Made by a program: the position numbers and the translations under genes. Shown here piece by piece: positions 5,119-8,686 of a stretch of 8,686 bases of DNA. The notes beneath the pieces are model-generated. The model saw nothing but the letters and a program-made list of their open reading frames with translations. It made no database searches and was not told where the DNA came from. Within the stretch, counting starts at the first letter, position 1, and every line of letters begins with the position of its first letter. Source of the stretch: JAVBKA01 sp031546715 (GTDB taxonomy: Bacteria > Bacillota > Clostridia > Oscillospirales > UBA929); contig JAVBKA010000194.1 of the NCBI GenBank assembly GCA_031546715.1, positions 1 to 8,686 on the forward strand, given 5' to 3'.

Positions 5119-7017
5119 TTGTCTACCGCTGATTTATTATACCATTTTCACGAAGGTACTGACTGTTACGCAAGCACTGTTTTAGGCGCACATTTTGATA
5201 TTCAAAACGGTGCTGAGGGCGTTGTTTTCCGTGTTTGGGCGCCGAATGCCGCCGCAGTTTCCGTCATTGGCGACTTTAACGGCTGGGATAGTTGTTCAAA
5301 TCCTTGCAATAAAATTTCAGTGGGCGTTTGGGAGACATTTATCAAGGGGCTTCCTGAATTTATGTCATATAAATTCGCTGTCACCACGAAAAGCGGCGAG
5401 GTTAAGGAAAAATCCGACCCTTACGCTTTCCACGCCGAAACCCGACCCCACACCGCTTCAAAAACCGCAAAGCTAGACTATTCGTGGAACGACGCCGACT
5501 GGATAAACGCCCGTCACGATATGTACAACGCTCCTATGAATATTTATGAGCTTCATTTAGGCTCATGGCGGCGTTCTGACGTTGTTGACGAGCACGCTCT
5601 TGCTTGCGGTGTGGACACCACCTATGTACTGAATTATACTGCGATTGCAGAATATCTGATACCCTATGTCAAGGAAATGGGCTATACTCACATTGAGCTG
5701 ATGCCTGTTACTGAGCATCCTCTTGACATGAGCTGGGGTTATCAGGTTACAGGCTATTTCGCCCCTACCTCACGTTTCGGCACACCCACAGAATTTATGC
5801 GCTTCGTTGACCTATGCCATCAAAGCGGAATCGGCGTTATATTGGACTGGGTTCCCGCTCATTTCCCAAAGGACGGTCACGGTCTTATTGAGTTTGACGG
5901 TTCTTACTGCTATGAGTACTCTGCGCCTGACCGCCGTGAGCATACTGAATGGGGCACTAGAATTTTTGACTACGGACGCAATGAGGTTCGCTCGTTTTTA
6001 CTATCCTCGGCACTTTTTTGGCTTGACAAATATCATATTGACGGTCTGCGTGTTGACGCAGTTGCCTCCATGCTGTACCTTGACTACGCCAGAAAGAATT
6101 ACACCCCCAACATACACGGCGGTCGGGAAAACCTCGAAGCCGTTTCCTTCTTGCAAAAGCTGAACACCCTTATATACGACAAGTTTCCCCACGCACTGAC
6201 CTTTGCTGAGGAAAGCACCGATTGGCCTTTGGTTACAAAGCCTGTTTACATGGGCGGTCTGGGCTTTGGCTTTAAGTGGAACATGGGCTGGATGAATGAC
6301 ACACTGCATTACATTAAGCTAGACCCCATATTCCGTCAGTTCAATCACAACGATTTAACATTTTCTATGATGTACGCCTTTGCGGAGAACTATATTCTAC
6401 CCCTGTCCCACGATGAAGTAGTCCACGGTAAGCGTTCCTTGATATCAAAAATGCCCGGCTACTACCACGATAAATTCGCAGGACTACGCACCTATTTGTC
6501 CTATCAGATTGCTCATCCGGGCAAGAAGCTGACCTTTATGGGTGCTGAATTTGGGCAATTTATCGAATGGAACGAGGCTAAGAGCCTTGATTGGCATCTG
6601 CTGGACTATGAGAAGCACCGCGCCCTTCACAACTACGTTAAAGAGCTAAACGCCCTTTATCTATGCTCCAAGCCCCTTTGGGAAATCGACACCAGTTGGG
6701 AGGGCTTTAAGTGGCTCAACCACGGTGACTACACAGGCAACACCATTTCCTTCCGCCGTATAGCCAAGGACGGCAGCGAGGTTTTATGTGTTTTCAACTT
6801 CTCCCCTGTGGCTAGAGACGGTTACCGCCTAGGAGTTCCCTCCGAAGGAAAATACAAGGAGCTTTTAAACTCCAACAGCAGTGATTTCGGCGGCTGGGGC
6901 AAAACCAACAGCTTTGATATTTACTCTGAAAGAATCCCCTGCAACGACCTTCCACAGTCTATTATGATAGACCTGCCACCATATTCGGCAGTTTTTCTGG
7001 CATCCAACGAGAACTAA
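5119..7017 (+). CDS. glgB: 1,4-alpha-glucan branching enzyme (GH13)
   Basis: GlgB cuts alpha-1,4 chains and re-attaches them as alpha-1,6 branches of glycogen. The 632-residue product is at the short end of the family: a single N-terminal CBM48 (about 20-115, with FRVWAPNAAAVSVIGDFNGWD), no extra N1 domain, a GH13 barrel (about 135-510) and a C-terminal beta domain. The GH13 motifs are intact: ILDWVPAHF; DGLRVDAVASMLY with the nucleophile Asp313; TFAEEST with the acid/base Glu364; LSHDEVVHGK with Asp432; and MGAEFGQ followed by WNE. The start is a TTG placed 8 nt after AAGAAGGGGG (5101-5110); an ATG at 5112 is out of frame and too close to that site. It is followed after 73 nt by glgC. Confidence 0.96.
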   Translation: MSTADLLYHFHEGTDCYASTVLGAHFDIQNGAEGVVFRVWAPNAAAVSVIGDFNGWDSCSNPCNKISVGVWETFIKGLPEFMSYKFAVTTKSGEVKEKSDPYAFHAETRPHTASKTAKLDYSWNDADWINARHDMYNAPMNIYELHLGSWRRSDVVDEHALACGVDTTYVLNYTAIAEYLIPYVKEMGYTHIELMPVTEHPLDMSWGYQVTGYFAPTSRFGTPTEFMRFVDLCHQSGIGVILDWVPAHFPKDGHGLIEFDGSYCYEYSAPDRREHTEWGTRIFDYGRNEVRSFLLSSALFWLDKYHIDGLRVDAVASMLYLDYARKNYTPNIHGGRENLEAVSFLQKLNTLIYDKFPHALTFAEESTDWPLVTKPVYMGGLGFGFKWNMGWMNDTLHYIKLDPIFRQFNHNDLTFSMMYAFAENYILPLSHDEVVHGKRSLISKMPGYYHDKFAGLRTYLSYQIAHPGKKLTFMGAEFGQFIEWNEAKSLDWHLLDYEKHRALHNYVKELNALYLCSKPLWEIDTSWEGFKWLNHGDYTGNTISFRRIAKDGSEVLCVFNFSPVARDGYRLGVPSEGKYKELLNSNSSDFGGWGKTNSFDIYSERIPCNDLPQSIMIDLPPYSAVFLASNEN

Positions 7018-7036
7018 CAGCTTTAGAACGGCACCA

Positions 7037-7057
7037 TATCCCATTTGTATAGGGATA
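7037..7057 (+). repeat. Short inverted repeat in the glgB-glgC gap
   Basis: TATCCC (7037-7042) and GGGATA (7052-7057) can form a 6-bp stem with a 9-nt loop in the 73-nt gap between glgB and glgC. No T-tract follows, so it is not a convincing terminator. It could be an RNA processing or stability stem, or chance. Confidence 0.3.
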
Positions 7058-7090
7058 ACAGTGCTAACTTGGAAAAGAGGAAGTGTTTCT

Positions 7091-8314
7091 GTGAAAAAGG
7101 AATGTGTAGCCATGCTATTAGCCGGGGGACAAGGCAGCCGTTTGTATGTTCTTACAACAGAGGTTGCTAAGCCTGCCGTCCCCTTTGGCGGCAAATATCG
7201 AATCATTGACTTCCCGCTTTCAAACTGTGCTAATTCAGAGATTGACACAGTTGGCGTACTAACTCAATACATGCCCCACGAGCTTAACAATTACATAGGC
7301 TCTGGTCAGCCATGGGATTTAGACAGGCTGGACGGCGGGGTTCATGTTCTGCCGCCATATCAGCGCGACAAGGGCGGAGAGTGGTACAAGGGAACTGCAA
7401 ACGCTATTTATCAGAATATTAAGTTCATCGACCGCTACGACCCTGACTATGTTCTAATTCTGTCAGGCGACCACATCTATAAGATGGACTATTCTCAGAT
7501 GATTGAGAAACATAAAAAAGAAGAAGCGGACTGTACCATTGCGGTTTTGGAGGTTTCTATCGAAGAAGCTTCACGCTTCGGTATTATGAACGTTAAATCT
7601 GACGACACTATTTTTGAGTTTGAGGAAAAACCCAAAAATCCTAAGAGCAATTTAGCTTCAATGGGTATATACGTTTTCTCTTGGGGCAAGCTTCGCCGTT
7701 ACCTTCTTGAGGACGAAGCAGACCATAATTCCAAGAACGACTTTGGCTCGAATATTATTCCAAACATGCTTGCCGCTGGCGAAAAAATGCTTGCATACCG
7801 TTTCCAAGGCTACTGGAAAGACGTCGGAACTATCAACAGTCTATGGGAAGCAAACATGGATATGCTTGCAACCTCAAGCACTGTGAACCTCTTTGACCCC
7901 GCATGGAAAATCTATGCCAGAAACCCAGCCTCACCGCCTCATTATGCAGGAAAAAACCCAAGCATTTCCCACAGTTTAGTCACTGAGGGCTGTGAAATAG
8001 AGGGCGAGGTTTCAAACTCCGTATTGTTTAACGATGTTGTTGTAGAGGAAGGCGCGTCTATTCGCTATTCAATTGTCATGCCCCGTGCAATTATCAAGAG
8101 CGGCGCAACCATTGAATACGCAATTATTGCTGAAAATGCAGTAATCGGCGAAAATGCTAAAATTGGCGCATCCCCCGCTTCTGTTACTAATCCCGACGAA
8201 TGGGGCATTGCCGTTGTTGCTTCAAATGTAACTATCGGCGCAAATCAAGTCTTAAATCCGCAGGAAATGGCAGCCATGGATTTACCCGCTGTCAAAGAGG
8301 AGGTTTTAGCATGA
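7091..8314 (+). CDS. glgC: Glucose-1-phosphate adenylyltransferase (ADP-glucose pyrophosphorylase)
   Basis: GlgC makes ADP-glucose and pyrophosphate from ATP and glucose-1-phosphate, the committed step of glycogen synthesis. The 407-residue product has the nucleotidyltransferase domain (about 5-255) with the LAGGQGSRL loop (residues 10-18), AKPAVPFGGKYRIIDFPLSNC, the GTANAIYQN segment, SGDHIYKMDY with the catalytic Asp127 (E. coli Asp142) and FEEKP with Lys180 (E. coli Lys195, glucose-1-phosphate). A left-handed beta-helix with hexapeptide repeats (about 290-390) follows. Length and motifs are normal for Firmicutes. The start is a GTG at 7091, 10 nt after AGAGG (7076-7080); the in-frame upstream codons from 7061 overlap that site and lack similarity. 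The stop codon overlaps the glgD start (ATGA), implying translational coupling. Confidence 0.96.
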   Translation: MKKECVAMLLAGGQGSRLYVLTTEVAKPAVPFGGKYRIIDFPLSNCANSEIDTVGVLTQYMPHELNNYIGSGQPWDLDRLDGGVHVLPPYQRDKGGEWYKGTANAIYQNIKFIDRYDPDYVLILSGDHIYKMDYSQMIEKHKKEEADCTIAVLEVSIEEASRFGIMNVKSDDTIFEFEEKPKNPKSNLASMGIYVFSWGKLRRYLLEDEADHNSKNDFGSNIIPNMLAAGEKMLAYRFQGYWKDVGTINSLWEANMDMLATSSTVNLFDPAWKIYARNPASPPHYAGKNPSISHSLVTEGCEIEGEVSNSVLFNDVVVEEGASIRYSIVMPRAIIKSGATIEYAIIAENAVIGENAKIGASPASVTNPDEWGIAVVASNVTIGANQVLNPQEMAAMDLPAVKEEVLA

Positions 8315-8686
8315 ACAATATGCACGGAATAATTTTTGCATATTCCTCTAATTCTAAACTTAAGGAGCTTGTTGAGCATCGCACGGCGGCATCCATGCCC
8401 TTTGCGGGACGATACCGCGCCATTGACTTTATGCTCTCAAACTTTGTCAACGCTGGCGTTAATGACGTAGGCATTATTGTGCAGGAATCCTACCAAAGCC
8501 TTCTTGACCACTTAGGCTCAGGCAAGGACTGGGACGTTTCCCGTAAGCGCGGCGGCTTGCGCCTGCTCCCCCCCTTTGGTTATGCAGGTGCTAAACATGA
8601 CGCATATTTCAGAGGTAAAATGGAATCGCTGTTTGGAATTACCTCGTATATTCAAAACATGCGTCAGGATTCTGTCGTCCTTGCAG
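8311..8686 (+). CDS. glgD: GlgD, non-catalytic subunit of ADP-glucose pyrophosphorylase (3' end outside window)
   Basis: The first 125 codons are visible and the gene runs off the right edge. MHGIIFAYSSNSKLKELVEHR is followed by ASMPFAGRYRAIDFMLSNFVNAGV, which is homologous to the start of GlgC, but the GGxGxRL phosphate-binding loop is replaced by AYSSNSKLKEL and the KPAVPFGG segment by ASMPFAG. This is characteristic of GlgD, which pairs with GlgC in Firmicutes and is largely non-catalytic, raising or tuning GlgC activity. AGAGGAGG (8296-8303) lies 7 nt before the ATG, and the ATG overlaps the glgC stop by 4 nt (ATGA), as expected for subunits made in fixed proportion. Confidence 0.95.
   Translation, partial: MNNMHGIIFAYSSNSKLKELVEHRTAASMPFAGRYRAIDFMLSNFVNAGVNDVGIIVQESYQSLLDHLGSGKDWDVSRKRGGLRLLPPFGYAGAKHDAYFRGKMESLFGITSYIQNMRQDSVVLA

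Noticed and set aside
5807..6309. Alternative-frame ORFs inside glgB
   Set aside because: They overlap the conserved catalytic domain of glgB and have no similarity or start signals of their own.
7051..7068. TAGGGATAACAG, the first 12 bases of the I-SceI homing-endonuclease site
   Set aside because: The remaining bases of the 18-bp site do not match, and no intron or endonuclease is nearby; chance.
7109..7165. Unusual residues (GSRLYVLTTEV) next to the GlgC nucleotide loop
   Set aside because: These positions vary within the family, and all residues known to be needed for catalysis are present.

Overview
The window looks like chromosomal DNA of an anaerobic, low-to-medium GC Firmicute, probably a gut or rumen clostridium of the Oscillospiraceae/Lachnospiraceae type. 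The basis is the glgB-glgC-glgD order (GlgD is a Firmicutes-type companion of GlgC), an EAL-like/HDOD protein of the YuxH type, a PduL phosphotransacylase, and purine-rich Shine-Dalgarno sites, several of them AAGGGG-like and paired with TTG or GTG starts. No insertion sequence, CRISPR array, tRNA or rRNA is visible. The taxonomic placement is inferred from gene content, not from a marker gene.

Left part (1-2006). A possible gene start runs off the left edge on the minus strand. Next is a hairpin-flanked minus-strand gene for a small secreted helical protein of unknown function. Divergent from it is a MerR-family regulator with a C-terminal TipAS drug-sensing domain. Its promoter has the 19-bp spacer and central dyad typical of MerR-activated promoters. 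A leader of about 180 nt follows, and its inverted repeats can fold into a three-way junction. A second ribosome binding site and ATG inside the gene would release the drug-binding domain alone, as in Streptomyces tipA. A 13-bp-stem terminator separates it from the convergent gene on the right.

Middle (2007-3388). A minus-strand gene encodes a degenerate-EAL plus HDOD signalling protein, preceded by two good tandem promoters. Its intergenic region is shared with a divergent plus-strand promoter whose -10 box lies in a 9-bp-arm inverted repeat, a likely operator.

Right part (3389-8686). Five plus-strand genes follow with small gaps and no visible terminator between them: a zinc-ribbon, proline-rich, multi-pass membrane protein of unknown function; PduL phosphotransacylase; glycogen branching enzyme GlgB; ADP-glucose pyrophosphorylase GlgC; and its non-catalytic homologue GlgD, cut by the window end. 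GlgC makes ADP-glucose, GlgD probably tunes GlgC, and GlgB adds the alpha-1,6 branches. Glycogen synthase is not in the window and probably lies further right. PduL would connect acyl-CoA with acyl-phosphate, so the operon may pair carbon storage with an overflow/ATP-yielding step.

The items most worth a second look are the TipA-like locus (structured leader, internal start, possible divergent secreted partner) and the operator-controlled membrane zinc-ribbon gene heading the glycogen operon.
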